A stretch of DNA of 64,000 nt from Haliea sp. (lineage in GTDB: Bacteria > Pseudomonadota > Gammaproteobacteria > Pseudomonadales > Halieaceae). Every line of letters begins with the position of its first letter. The first letter of the stretch is position 1. Shown here one piece after another: positions 36,062-44,820 of this stretch. The translations under genes and the position numbers were made by a program. The stretch is taken from positions 1 through 64,000 of the forward strand of contig JADJAL010000019.1 in assembly GCA_016704305.1 (NCBI GenBank), in the 5' to 3' direction. The notes beneath the pieces were generated by a model. It was given only the letters and a program-made list of their open reading frames with translations. It searched no databases and was not told the origin of the DNA.

Positions 36062-36964
36062 ATATCTACGCATACTGGGACCAGCCCGCGCATATTCCTG
36101 CCTACCTGCAACTGTACATAACGATCTGGCGGCGTCATGACAGCATTGACGAGGTCTACCTTATCAGCGCTGACAACCTGCACGAGTGGATTGGGGAAGG
36201 CGTACTGAATATGACTGTACTGCAGGCCTACCCCATAGCGCAGCGCAAGGATGCCATCGAAATAGCAATACTGGCGCGCTATGGGGGGTTTGTTTGTTGA
36301 TATCGACACATTGTGTACCGCACCCCTACGGAAACTACAGGAGGCGCTGTCCAACTATGACATCGCTCTTTACGGGTTTCACATGGCCGCAGTAGTTGCG
36401 CAGCGGGACTCCGCGATAGTGGCGCGTTGGCTGGCGTTGTTACAACAGATACTGACCTTGTCACGTGAACAGTTGATGTCAGCGACGGGGCTGGATCACA
36501 CGGCGCTTGGAAATTACTGCTTTGAACTATTGCGCAATGAACTGGCCGCTGGTGTGCGGTCCGTCCCCGGTGAGGTTCTGCCGCAGTTTACCCGGCTGCA
36601 CCGAAAATTACAGCGCTACCGACTCTTGAAGTCGCAGCGACAGCGCTACATCCTCCAGCTCGACCCCGACAAAAACGGTTATATCGTCGAGCGCAACCAC
36701 CGTCGCCGAGATCCGCTGAGCGCCAGGGAACGTTACCGGGCGTTCTGGTTCAGTGAATCGCTGCCGCTGAGTGCCGCAGCTGATAATGCCGGTGCGCTCA
36801 TTGCATTGCACCGCAGCTGGACACCAGTGGCATATTCCCGGCTGGGTTTTGGGGAGCTGGACCAGAATCGCACGCTTTTGTCCCGCTACCAGCGGTCATT
36901 GCTAGGCGGCCTGGCAGAAGGAGACCTGGCGGTCTTCAACCGGCATAAACCCGAGGAAATTTGA
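36058..36964 (+). pseudogene. DXD glycosyltransferase (capsular/GT32-like), one frameshift
   Basis: Last gene of the operon. The N-terminus reads NIYAYWDQPAHIPAYLQLYI, then RKDAIEIAILARYGG and the sugar-nucleotide motif LFVDIDTLC, as in Gly_transf_sug/Caps_synth enzymes. The frame is broken in the run of six G at about 36286-36291, where one G too many gives FVC and a stop. The second frame carries the D-x-D motif and runs to 36964. The C-terminal half has no recognised domain. Confidence 0.7.
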
Positions 36965-37012
36965 GCAGAATGCAAATTGAAGTTCAAATTTCGATGCAAT
37001 TCAGCAGACCAG

Positions 37013-37056
37013 GAATACGACTACCTCTGGCGCCTCCTGTGAGGTTGTATTCTTTT
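37013..37056 (+). terminator. Probable rho-independent terminator of the large operon
   Basis: GAATAC (37013-37018) and ACCTC (37023-37027) pair with GAGGT (37041-37045) and GTATTC (37047-37052), giving a bulged stem followed directly by TTTT. It lies 50 bases after the last stop of the operon and just at the end of the convergent gene. Confidence 0.5.
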
Positions 37057-38938
37057 AGTAAACGCTGACCCTTGAAGCAACTTCGCGTAGTTTCGGCCAA
37101 ACTTCCAGACAGTCGGCGAACGACTGAATATTATTTCGCAGCGCAGACCACAGCTCGGCCTCCTGTGTGTTTTCTGCCACGCCGGCAAAGCGCACCGGCA
37201 CCGTATTGCGCCCAATGGCTTTGAGGTAGCGGCGTCGACGCTCTTCCAGCAACTCACGCCACGCCGTGTGATCGTCCGGCGCTTTGCGCAACTGGTCCGC
37301 CAGCTGATGTACCGCATTGGCCTGATGATTTGCCAAAGCGCAGCGAAACTCACTCGCCAGCTCGCCGTCAGACTTCTGCGCAGTATCGCGCAGCAGGTTG
37401 ATGAGGTGCGCCATCCGCGTCTTGGGGCTCATGCCTTGATCATCAGGGCGATGTGAGGCGATGTAGTTTTCCACGAGCTTAGTTCCAGCGATTTCGGGAG
37501 TGACGTTTACATGGCCGTGGCGTACTTCGACTGGCAGATGGGGCACGGCCCATGGGTAGTTCAAAACCAGTGAGTCGGGATAGATATAATCAACCATGGC
37601 ACCAAACAGCAGATCCTCACCCCTGAAGGCAGGGAAGTACGGTGGCAGCATGCTGGTGTTATCAAGGCCAGTAACTTGCGACATGCTGGCCTGCGGGAAA
37701 AACGTTGGCTGAGACCAGCCCATCCAGTACTGTCGGGTCGCGATTTTTGGCTCCAGTGTGGCGGGATCCTGCAGAAGTCTGTCCAGTGAATCGCCTGTGA
37801 GCCCAAAGCACCAAGCGGTGTCTTGTGTGCCCGGGTCGCCGAAGGAGCCGTTCTGTGTCACCAGAATTTTGCTGCTTTTGCTAAGGCGGTGCAAAATGTC
37901 CTGGTGGCTGCCTTCAAGTTCAGTCTCGGTCGCATGGTCGAACCCCAGCTTTTGCAGCGCATCGCCCAGCGTTAGACCAAGGCAGTTGAGGTGGCCGCGC
38001 AACGGATCTTCTGCGCGTTTGGTTGTATGCGTTTTCCATGCCTCTTCAGACGGGTAAAACGCCGCTTCGCACGTGCCGTAGTAGAACTGAATGCCGTTGC
38101 GCGCAAAGGGTGAATCGATTGCGGTGCACAGTACATCGTCATCGAGCATGATGGCACGGTAGCCCGTTGACAGTAGCAGGCACAGGGTTCGTGATATCCC
38201 GAACGTTTTTTGTCCTTCCCAGTGCGCCCGATCAAGCAAAAAACGCACCGAGCTTGCAGCGTGCGGTACGTTTTCTATCAATGTGCTTATCAGGATTTCG
38301 CGCTCGGTCTCGCCAAAATAGCGGATGTTTTTCGGACTGCTGAGGTTGAAGGTGTTTACCAATTCCCTATTGGCGGCAGCGTTCGCGGCGTCGCGTGAAT
38401 CGTCTATTAAATACAGCGATTCATGGCGGCCAATATCGGCGCCCAGGAGCATGGACTCCAGCAGTCGCTCGACGGCGGCTGGTCTATCGCACGTGATAAT
38501 AAAGACGCGCGACGCGGCCGGCTTTGCCGGGTTGTCTGCAGAGCTTCTGGCCAGTGCGATACAGTCATCCGCCGCAGTGAGAAGCCCCGCATCGCGCACG
38601 GCGCGCATAACCCGCAATACGCCGTCTACATCGCCGCCAAGTTCCGGCATATAGGACGTGAGGTACTCAGCGTGACCTCGCAACGTGCGGAACGTTTTAC
38701 AGTGGGCCAATGCGATCGCAACGTCCCTGGTTACAACGGTTTGACAGGGCTTGTCTTTGCCCACCAGAAGCACTGCATTACTGGGCAGGCTAACTTCTTT
38801 ACAGGCTCCGAAGGCGTAAAGGTGACCGTCATCAGCCACCGCTTCTATTGCGGCGGGCTCGGTCGCGGTGCGTTGTGGCTGCTTGCTGGCGTCGCTGCCC
38901 ATGCTGTAAGAATAAGGGATGTTATATTCGCGGCTCAT
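37055..38938 (-). CDS. GT-A-like glycosyltransferase with possible N-terminal RRE/PqqD-like domain
   Basis: A 627-residue cytoplasmic protein. Residues about 45-115 (CKEVSLPSNAVLLVG, VVTRDVAIALAHCKTFRTL, VLRVMRAVRDAGLL) look like a PqqD-type winged helix. From about 145 there is a GT-A core: VFIITCDRPAAVERLLESML, LYLIDDSRD, then AIMLDDDVLC near 265 as metal site. FRGEDLLFGAMVDYIYPDS further on resembles acceptor-side motifs. The C-terminal 150 residues are helical and unassigned. It is transcribed towards the large operon. I do not recognise a named family; both domain calls are by pattern only. Confidence 0.6.
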   Translation of the reverse strand: MSREYNIPYSYSMGSDASKQPQRTATEPAAIEAVADDGHLYAFGACKEVSLPSNAVLLVGKDKPCQTVVTRDVAIALAHCKTFRTLRGHAEYLTSYMPELGGDVDGVLRVMRAVRDAGLLTAADDCIALARSSADNPAKPAASRVFIITCDRPAAVERLLESMLLGADIGRHESLYLIDDSRDAANAAANRELVNTFNLSSPKNIRYFGETEREILISTLIENVPHAASSVRFLLDRAHWEGQKTFGISRTLCLLLSTGYRAIMLDDDVLCTAIDSPFARNGIQFYYGTCEAAFYPSEEAWKTHTTKRAEDPLRGHLNCLGLTLGDALQKLGFDHATETELEGSHQDILHRLSKSSKILVTQNGSFGDPGTQDTAWCFGLTGDSLDRLLQDPATLEPKIATRQYWMGWSQPTFFPQASMSQVTGLDNTSMLPPYFPAFRGEDLLFGAMVDYIYPDSLVLNYPWAVPHLPVEVRHGHVNVTPEIAGTKLVENYIASHRPDDQGMSPKTRMAHLINLLRDTAQKSDGELASEFRCALANHQANAVHQLADQLRKAPDDHTAWRELLEERRRRYLKAIGRNTVPVRFAGVAENTQEAELWSALRNNIQSFADCLEVWPKLREVASRVSVY

Positions 38939-39246
38939 TGGCGGTAAATCCAGGCTGTAGGATTCTTTTTTGGCGAGAGAAATGGTTCTTCTGTCAGTCC
39001 GCGCAGCATATCAGTTGCCGCTGATAGCGGCCATAGGTCCTGTCACCGCTCCAGGCGCACGGCGTGTGGCCAAGAGCGATGATTCGCCCAAATTGCATGA
39101 TTGGTAGGGCAGAGAAAATCACAATGCGCTGAATACGAGATGTACTCCTGCACTGGCTTTTCGCCGGTGCAACCAGTGTACGCCATCGGTGTTTGGGGCA
39201 CGGACACCGTGGAAGGGAATGGCGATAGTGGTTCATTGCGGATCAC
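38935..39246 (-). pseudogene. Unassigned small reading frame coupled to the gene at 37055-38938
   Basis: A frame of about 104 codons with one in-frame TGA (39043-39045). The part before the stop reads EPLSPFPSTVSVPQTP, YTGCTGEKPVQEYISYSAHC; the part after it reads LWPLSAATDMLRGL and NPTAWIYRQ. Its terminal TGA overlaps the ATG of the downstream gene as ATGA, the coupling seen across this island. That overlap is the only reason to think it was a gene. The start (GTG 39246) lacks a good ribosome-binding site and no family is recognised. Confidence 0.3.
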
Positions 39247-39433
39247 TTCCGTCGCGGCCTGCTGGTTGCTGTTGTGACAGGGAAACTATACATTCAGGAT
39301 GGCTTTATCTCTGGCTCGCTTGGAAAAGTGTCAGCGCCGTTTTAATTCCGATCACAATCAAATAGTGTTAAATAGATGACTGAGCCTCACATTCAGGAGA
39401 AGAATTTAATGGAAAGCGCGGGCGCTCCCCGCC

Positions 39434-42076
39434 TTGCTGCGTGCTGTCGCCGCGCTGTGTGTAAGTGCCTTGGTCCTGATGGGCGGCTATGCGGCCATGC
39501 ACAGCACAGATAGCGAAGCGATCACTGATGAAAAGCTCATTCACGGAGCGCAACTGAGCGCGGTAATCGGCGACACAACAGTAGACGGCGAGAGTCTTGC
39601 TATCCATAGTTTCCAGCAAGTTGGCAATCAATGGCGTGCGATGGTGAGCTTTCAGGGTCCGTTCATGGCCTCAGACTTCGATGCGCTGGAGTATTACTTG
39701 CGCGGTTATCAGCCTGGGCTGCGCGCGACCTTTATCTGGCGTACGGCTGCTACGCCAGAGCAGATAAACGAGGCTGCGCTGCACGTTGCCGAGGGTAAGT
39801 CATCAATCATTTCTCTTGCCAGCCAACCCGATTGGGCAGGAGAGATCATCGAAATTGCTTTATATTTCGTCGGCGAGTCACGTTCCGAACAACTGGTGGT
39901 CGTTAAACTGGCACTTTTGCCCAGTGGCGGACTGCAGACTCTGGCATCGGTATGGTCCGAATGGTTCGCTTTTCGTGGCTGGACACTCAGTTCCATAAAC
40001 CAATTGCATGGAACAGTTGATCGCATCGCCCTCTCACCGGTGATCGCGATGGCTGCGTGGGCAGGGCTGTCGATCTTACTGCTGTTCGCTTACGGGCAGA
40101 TCGAACGCAAGCTATACCTGCTCAGCTACAGCGGTGCAATTTTGATACCGTGGATAACGCTGGATCTATTGTGGCAGTGTCAGCTGAGCGCACAGCTGGC
40201 TGAAACTCGTTACCAATTCAGTGGCAAGTCTACGCATGAAAAGCACCTGGCCGATATCGACGCGGGCATCTACAGCTACGCAAAACGCTTGAAGGAAGAA
40301 GTTCTGCCCGAGTCCCCTGCCAGTATCTTTATCCTGCACAATTCTACAGACCACAACTTCGAGCGGCTCAAAACTCAGTACTACCTGCTACCTCACAATG
40401 CCTACAACTTTGACGACTCGTGGCACAACAAGCACCTTGGGAGCCTCCGTCCGGGGGACTATGTTCTGGTGCTTGGCGAGGTGCCAGGTTTTCCGCCTGG
40501 TGCTGGTGTAGGCAATCTGAAGTGGAATACCCAAGGCCTGCGGGCAGTGTTTGAAGACGCGATGCACGTGGTCGGCTCTATCGCATGTCTGCGGCCAGGG
40601 TTGACCAGTTCGATTCTGATACGGCAGGAGGTATGCCCGGTGACTGAGTCGATATCATACTCCGGAGGGTTGGTATCTCTCCTCCTGCCCTGGTTTTTAG
40701 GCTGCGTGTGGGTACGCTGGCTACTATGCAAGTCAGGGCGCTGGAACTGGTTTATTGTTGCTGGACAGGGTTATCTGGTCGGTATATTTCTTACCACGCT
40801 GACTATTCGGTTTGCCGATTGGGCTGGGTTGGGATTGCATTTCTGGCCGCTGGCCGCGTGCCTCTCGCTGCTGGGAATTGCCGCGCTTGCTGTGCAGATG
40901 CGCCAGATCTCTCCATCCAAATACGAACCGATTACAGCAGCCTCTCCTCATTGGCACAAAGCCATCGTGGTAATAATGCTACTGCTACTGTCGTGGCGTT
41001 ATGTGACGCTGCTGCAGGAGATATTACTCAGGCCACTATACGCTTGGGATGCCTGGATGAACTGGGTACCCAAGGCGATAGTCTGGTTTCACCTGGGGGA
41101 ACTGGTTGATTTTGTGAACCCCAATCAGTGGCTACTGCAAGGCCGGGAGGTCCAAAGTTATACACTGGGTAATCGGCAAGCCTCAGAGTACCCGCCTACG
41201 GTGCCCCTCATACTATTGTGGGGAATGATGGGTATTGGGAGCTGGGATCACAGTTTCCTACATCTTCCCTGGCTACTTCTGGCCATCACTCTCCGGCTGG
41301 CACTTTACGGGCATCTGCGTTTGACCGGTAGCTCTGTGCTGGGCTCAGCAATAGCTAGCTATATGCTGCTTGGATTGCCCTTCTATAACGTCCACACTGT
41401 GTTGGCTGGTTATGCTGACATATGGTTAGCTGCTGCTTTTGGTATGTCAGTTTTTGCCTTTCGTGAATGGCATTTGAATAGGGCCTGGCCATACGGATTG
41501 TTGTGCCTGGTAACAGCGGCGCTATGCAGCCAACTCAAGATCCCCGGCATTGTATTGGCACTGATTCTATTAGTCGCGTTCCTTCGCTCGCTGGTAAATG
41601 CCAGCTACAACAAGGAAATCCTTTTGCTGTCCAGCCTTGCCGCGATATCCATGGCGTTGTTATTGTTTGGGTTGGATATACAGATTCCGGCCGTGGGCCG
41701 TCTTGTGATCAATACTGACGTGATCAGCCTGCCGCTGTTTGGCGAGCATTCGCTACATTTCCACCCTGTGTGGAGCGCTTTTTTGGAATCAATGTTCGTG
41801 ATGATAAACTGGCATCTGGGCTGGTACCTATTTTTTGTCCTTCTGCTCACCATGGCTTTGCGGGGTAGGTTTTCCCGGCAGCCAGCCCCCGATACATTCG
41901 CTATCATCGCCGCTTTGCTATTTCTGTTTTTCGTATTCTTTTTTACCGATCAACAGCGTGCGGCGACGAATTTCGTAACGCTCAACCGGGCACAACTCTA
42001 TGTAGTTCCTGCGCTGTTTTACTATCTATTTCTTCAGCTAAACGCTCAGGAGAGGGTCAGTGGGCAGAGGCAGTGA
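39434..42076 (+). CDS. Polytopic membrane protein, GT-C-like
   Basis: An 880-residue protein. One N-terminal membrane helix is followed by a periplasmic domain (about 30-180), two helices near 200-240, a soluble domain (about 250-400) and roughly ten membrane helices to the end. RPLYAWDAWMNWVPKAIVWF after the helix near 530 has the Asp-rich first-loop look of GT-C glycosyltransferases. It may be a polymerase, ligase or lipid-linked sugar transferase. The TTG start at 39434 is doubtful. An ATG at 39410 with a plausible N-terminus is one frame off at a GGG run, so an indel near 39420 is likely. The end overlaps the next gene by one base. Confidence 0.65.
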   Translation: MLRAVAALCVSALVLMGGYAAMHSTDSEAITDEKLIHGAQLSAVIGDTTVDGESLAIHSFQQVGNQWRAMVSFQGPFMASDFDALEYYLRGYQPGLRATFIWRTAATPEQINEAALHVAEGKSSIISLASQPDWAGEIIEIALYFVGESRSEQLVVVKLALLPSGGLQTLASVWSEWFAFRGWTLSSINQLHGTVDRIALSPVIAMAAWAGLSILLLFAYGQIERKLYLLSYSGAILIPWITLDLLWQCQLSAQLAETRYQFSGKSTHEKHLADIDAGIYSYAKRLKEEVLPESPASIFILHNSTDHNFERLKTQYYLLPHNAYNFDDSWHNKHLGSLRPGDYVLVLGEVPGFPPGAGVGNLKWNTQGLRAVFEDAMHVVGSIACLRPGLTSSILIRQEVCPVTESISYSGGLVSLLLPWFLGCVWVRWLLCKSGRWNWFIVAGQGYLVGIFLTTLTIRFADWAGLGLHFWPLAACLSLLGIAALAVQMRQISPSKYEPITAASPHWHKAIVVIMLLLLSWRYVTLLQEILLRPLYAWDAWMNWVPKAIVWFHLGELVDFVNPNQWLLQGREVQSYTLGNRQASEYPPTVPLILLWGMMGIGSWDHSFLHLPWLLLAITLRLALYGHLRLTGSSVLGSAIASYMLLGLPFYNVHTVLAGYADIWLAAAFGMSVFAFREWHLNRAWPYGLLCLVTAALCSQLKIPGIVLALILLVAFLRSLVNASYNKEILLLSSLAAISMALLLFGLDIQIPAVGRLVINTDVISLPLFGEHSLHFHPVWSAFLESMFVMINWHLGWYLFFVLLLTMALRGRFSRQPAPDTFAIIAALLFLFFVFFFTDQQRAATNFVTLNRAQLYVVPALFYYLFLQLNAQERVSGQRQ

Positions 42077-43197
42077 TGAGAACGTCAATTTTTTGTCGCT
42101 CTATATGCGCTTTCCTTTTACTGGCCTCCAGCGTCAGCTATGCAGATAGCTATAAGGTCAACCGACTTAATGAAGGGCAACCCATCATAAGCAGCGCCAC
42201 GTTTGCTGCGCTGAATGCCGATCATGAAGAGGGCGAGAATATCCAGGGCCCCTCGGTGATACGGGTACCTGACTGGATTCCGTCTGCCATGCGCCCTTCG
42301 CCCGAAGCCAGGTACTACCTCTATTTTGCCCATCACAATGGTACTTACTTGCGCATGGCCTGGGCGGCACAGATAGAAGGTCCCTGGCACCTGTACAGAA
42401 GCGGAGCGGACTTTGAAACAGGCCATCGCGGCGTGCTTGATATGGGGGGCGGCAAAACATTACACATTGGGAATGGCGTAACCGTAAAAAATCATATCGC
42501 TTCACCAGATGTCCACGTGGATGATTATAGGAAGCTAATCGTGATGTACTTTCACGGCCCCACCCTATTCCACGGCGAATACGTAGGGCAAAAGACATTT
42601 GTCGCCACATCCAGCTTTGGCCTGGATTTCCAGGCAGGGATCAAACCGGTAATGCGGGGCCGGCATACTTCAGGGTTTTCAGCTACATGGGAGAAAGTTG
42701 CCCTAAGCGGAGGCGGGCAATTTGATCAGGCGCCCGACCCCTACTACACCCTGGGCTCACCAGCAAAGAACAACTCGGGCAAAGACCTGTGGTCGAGCGG
42801 AAGCAGACCTTTCGAGGCTGATCTGTTTGCGGCCGGTGTGAGTGGCCAATTACGACATACCGCTGCGCACCTTTACAATGACAGGCTGTCGGTTTTTTAC
42901 ACACGAATCGCAGATTCCCCCGAACGCATATTGTTGTCGACGGTAGATCTTGGCAAAGGCGAATTTACAAGTTGGGATCCAGATTATCCGCCGCTAGAAG
43001 TTCTCAGGCCGGAGCTACCATGGGAAGGTGCTATGCTGCCACTGTCCCCGTCTGAGCAAGGTGCGGCGCGAGATAAAGTCAACCAGTTACGCGATCCCGC
43101 CATTTTCCAGGACGTCGATGGATCACTCTATCTCTTCTATTCCGGGGGCGGCGAGCGTGCGATAGGTCTGGCTCGACTAATGCCTGTGGCCAATTGA
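42076..43197 (+). CDS. Secreted beta-propeller protein (GH43/GH32-like)
   Basis: A 373-residue protein with signal peptide (IFCRSICAFLLLASSVSYAD). It has the rhythm of five-bladed propeller glycosidases: GPSVIRVPDWI, YYLYFAHHNGTYLRMAWA, ASPDVHVDDYRKLIVMYFHG and, near the end, LRDPAIFQDVDGSLYLFYSGG with the D-P-A/LFYSG pattern of GH43 enzymes. The catalytic acids cannot be assigned with certainty. In a glycan locus it may trim or bind the exported polymer. ATG 42076 is used; the frame also offers GTG 42073. Confidence 0.68.
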   Translation: MRTSIFCRSICAFLLLASSVSYADSYKVNRLNEGQPIISSATFAALNADHEEGENIQGPSVIRVPDWIPSAMRPSPEARYYLYFAHHNGTYLRMAWAAQIEGPWHLYRSGADFETGHRGVLDMGGGKTLHIGNGVTVKNHIASPDVHVDDYRKLIVMYFHGPTLFHGEYVGQKTFVATSSFGLDFQAGIKPVMRGRHTSGFSATWEKVALSGGGQFDQAPDPYYTLGSPAKNNSGKDLWSSGSRPFEADLFAAGVSGQLRHTAAHLYNDRLSVFYTRIADSPERILLSTVDLGKGEFTSWDPDYPPLEVLRPELPWEGAMLPLSPSEQGAARDKVNQLRDPAIFQDVDGSLYLFYSGGGERAIGLARLMPVAN

Positions 43198-43461
43198 TAG
43201 GCTCACTAACTCGCACAGTGGCAAATCCGGATAGTGAGGCTGCCACTGGCTAGCGGGCCATTTGAAATGACATAATCACTGGCACCGGCACTGCTTTTCT
43301 ATATAGTTCTCGCCAATATAGGGCAAAGCAATCTATCTAACACCAATAGTATCCTGTGGATATGCTTTGTCAGTGCAGCAATATCAGCCAGAAGATACAT
43401 CCATTTCCCAGGGGTAGAATGAACTTTCCTGAAAAGGTCATAAGAATCAGTCGACACCAGC
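43198..43461. other. Intergenic gap before the flippase gene
   Basis: About 265 A+T-rich bases. No promoter boxes convincing enough to list. Confidence 0.35.
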
Positions 43462-44820
43462 ATGGGACTTAGGCAGTCGTTGGCAGAGCGCCTCGAATCT
43501 TCCTTGGGTTTGTTCCTCAAGCGCAGCGCTGTGGTCGCTCTCATACGGGTAACAGGCCTGGTGAGCGTATTCGCGTTACAGATTCTGCTTGCGCGACTGA
43601 TCGGCGATACCGGGGAATACGGTAAGTATGCTTGGGGCCAATCCCTGATGTTCATGGCAGGTACGATAGCCGCGATGGGTATTCCAATAGCTACCAGCCG
43701 TTTCGTAGCCTCTTTGAGCGCCAGGCATGACGAGTTCATGGTGGCGAACGTAGTGATTCGGGCACGAAAAATACTCAGTAGATCCGCAGTTGTCCTAATT
43801 TCGCTGTCGCTTGGAATCTTCGTTGCGTCCTCGTACGTAGTTGCCAACAACTCCTATCTGGATCTTTCAGTTGTTGCACTACTGCTTGCTCCCGGCGTGT
43901 CCCTCCTTTTACTGTATCAGCACCTGTGTCGCGCTCGTCAGTGGCTCATTCTGGCATTTCTTCCTTTGCAGGTGGTACGCCCCATGTTTACTGCACTTCT
44001 GGCTACCGCACTCTGGTGGATTGGCGGTCTGTACCTTTCCGGTATGATGACTTTATTTTTGGTAGGTTTGAGCGTTATCTTTGTTCTCATTGGGCAGATG
44101 ACTATCTTTCATCGGCGCCAGGATCAACTGCTGGCGGTAGCGACCGAGCCTCGCAGGCAAAGCCTGGAATTCCGCCCCGAACAGTTGCTTCCTACCGCCC
44201 GTCCCATTTTCTTGGCGCGTATCGGGAGCCTGACCATTGAATATTCAAACGTATTGCTGGTGGGTTTTCTCGCTGGCCCCGCTACAGCCGGTGCCTATTT
44301 CGCAGCAGAAAGACTGGCGCAGTTATCCTCTATCCCTGTCTCTATTGTGAGCTCGGTAAACCAGCCAGAGATGGCAGCAGCGGTGGCCCGAGGACACCGC
44401 AAACTGCTACATGATCTTACCCGCCAGGCAGCGCATACGGGACTCTGGCCTACCCTGGTCATCACCCTGACGCTGGCTATTTTTGCCGGATCACTACTGT
44501 CGCTATTTGGGCATGAATTTGCGTCAGCGTCACCTGTGTTAATAATTCTTGTCTTCGGAGTGCTTGCTAAAACAGCCGCAGGTCCGGTGGATGATCTGGT
44601 CTTGATGACTGGAAACCAGCACTTTTTACCGCGCGTAATGATGTTTACAGCGCTGCTTCACCTGCTTGGGCTATCGCTGCTTGTGCCGGCTTTGGGCGCT
44701 GTCGGGGCAGCCATTACCAGCGCGTTCAGCGGCTTGCTCTCGGCGATCTGGTTGATGCGGTTCGTTAGGCGTGAACTGGCGATTAATCCTACAATACTTG
44801 CCGGGAGCGCGGACCAGTGA
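43462..44820 (+). CDS. Oligosaccharide flippase (Wzx/PST family)
   Basis: A 452-residue polytopic protein with about 12-14 membrane helices and the MVF/PST layout. FLKRSAVVALIRVTGLVSVF and LLARLIGDTGEYGKYAWGQS form the characteristic first helix pair, and GPATAGAYFAAERLAQLSSI is the middle motif. It would flip undecaprenyl-linked oligosaccharide across the inner membrane. Its stop overlaps the sulfotransferase start (GTGA), so the two are translationally coupled. Confidence 0.87.
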   Translation: MGLRQSLAERLESSLGLFLKRSAVVALIRVTGLVSVFALQILLARLIGDTGEYGKYAWGQSLMFMAGTIAAMGIPIATSRFVASLSARHDEFMVANVVIRARKILSRSAVVLISLSLGIFVASSYVVANNSYLDLSVVALLLAPGVSLLLLYQHLCRARQWLILAFLPLQVVRPMFTALLATALWWIGGLYLSGMMTLFLVGLSVIFVLIGQMTIFHRRQDQLLAVATEPRRQSLEFRPEQLLPTARPIFLARIGSLTIEYSNVLLVGFLAGPATAGAYFAAERLAQLSSIPVSIVSSVNQPEMAAAVARGHRKLLHDLTRQAAHTGLWPTLVITLTLAIFAGSLLSLFGHEFASASPVLIILVFGVLAKTAAGPVDDLVLMTGNQHFLPRVMMFTALLHLLGLSLLVPALGAVGAAITSAFSGLLSAIWLMRFVRRELAINPTILAGSADQ

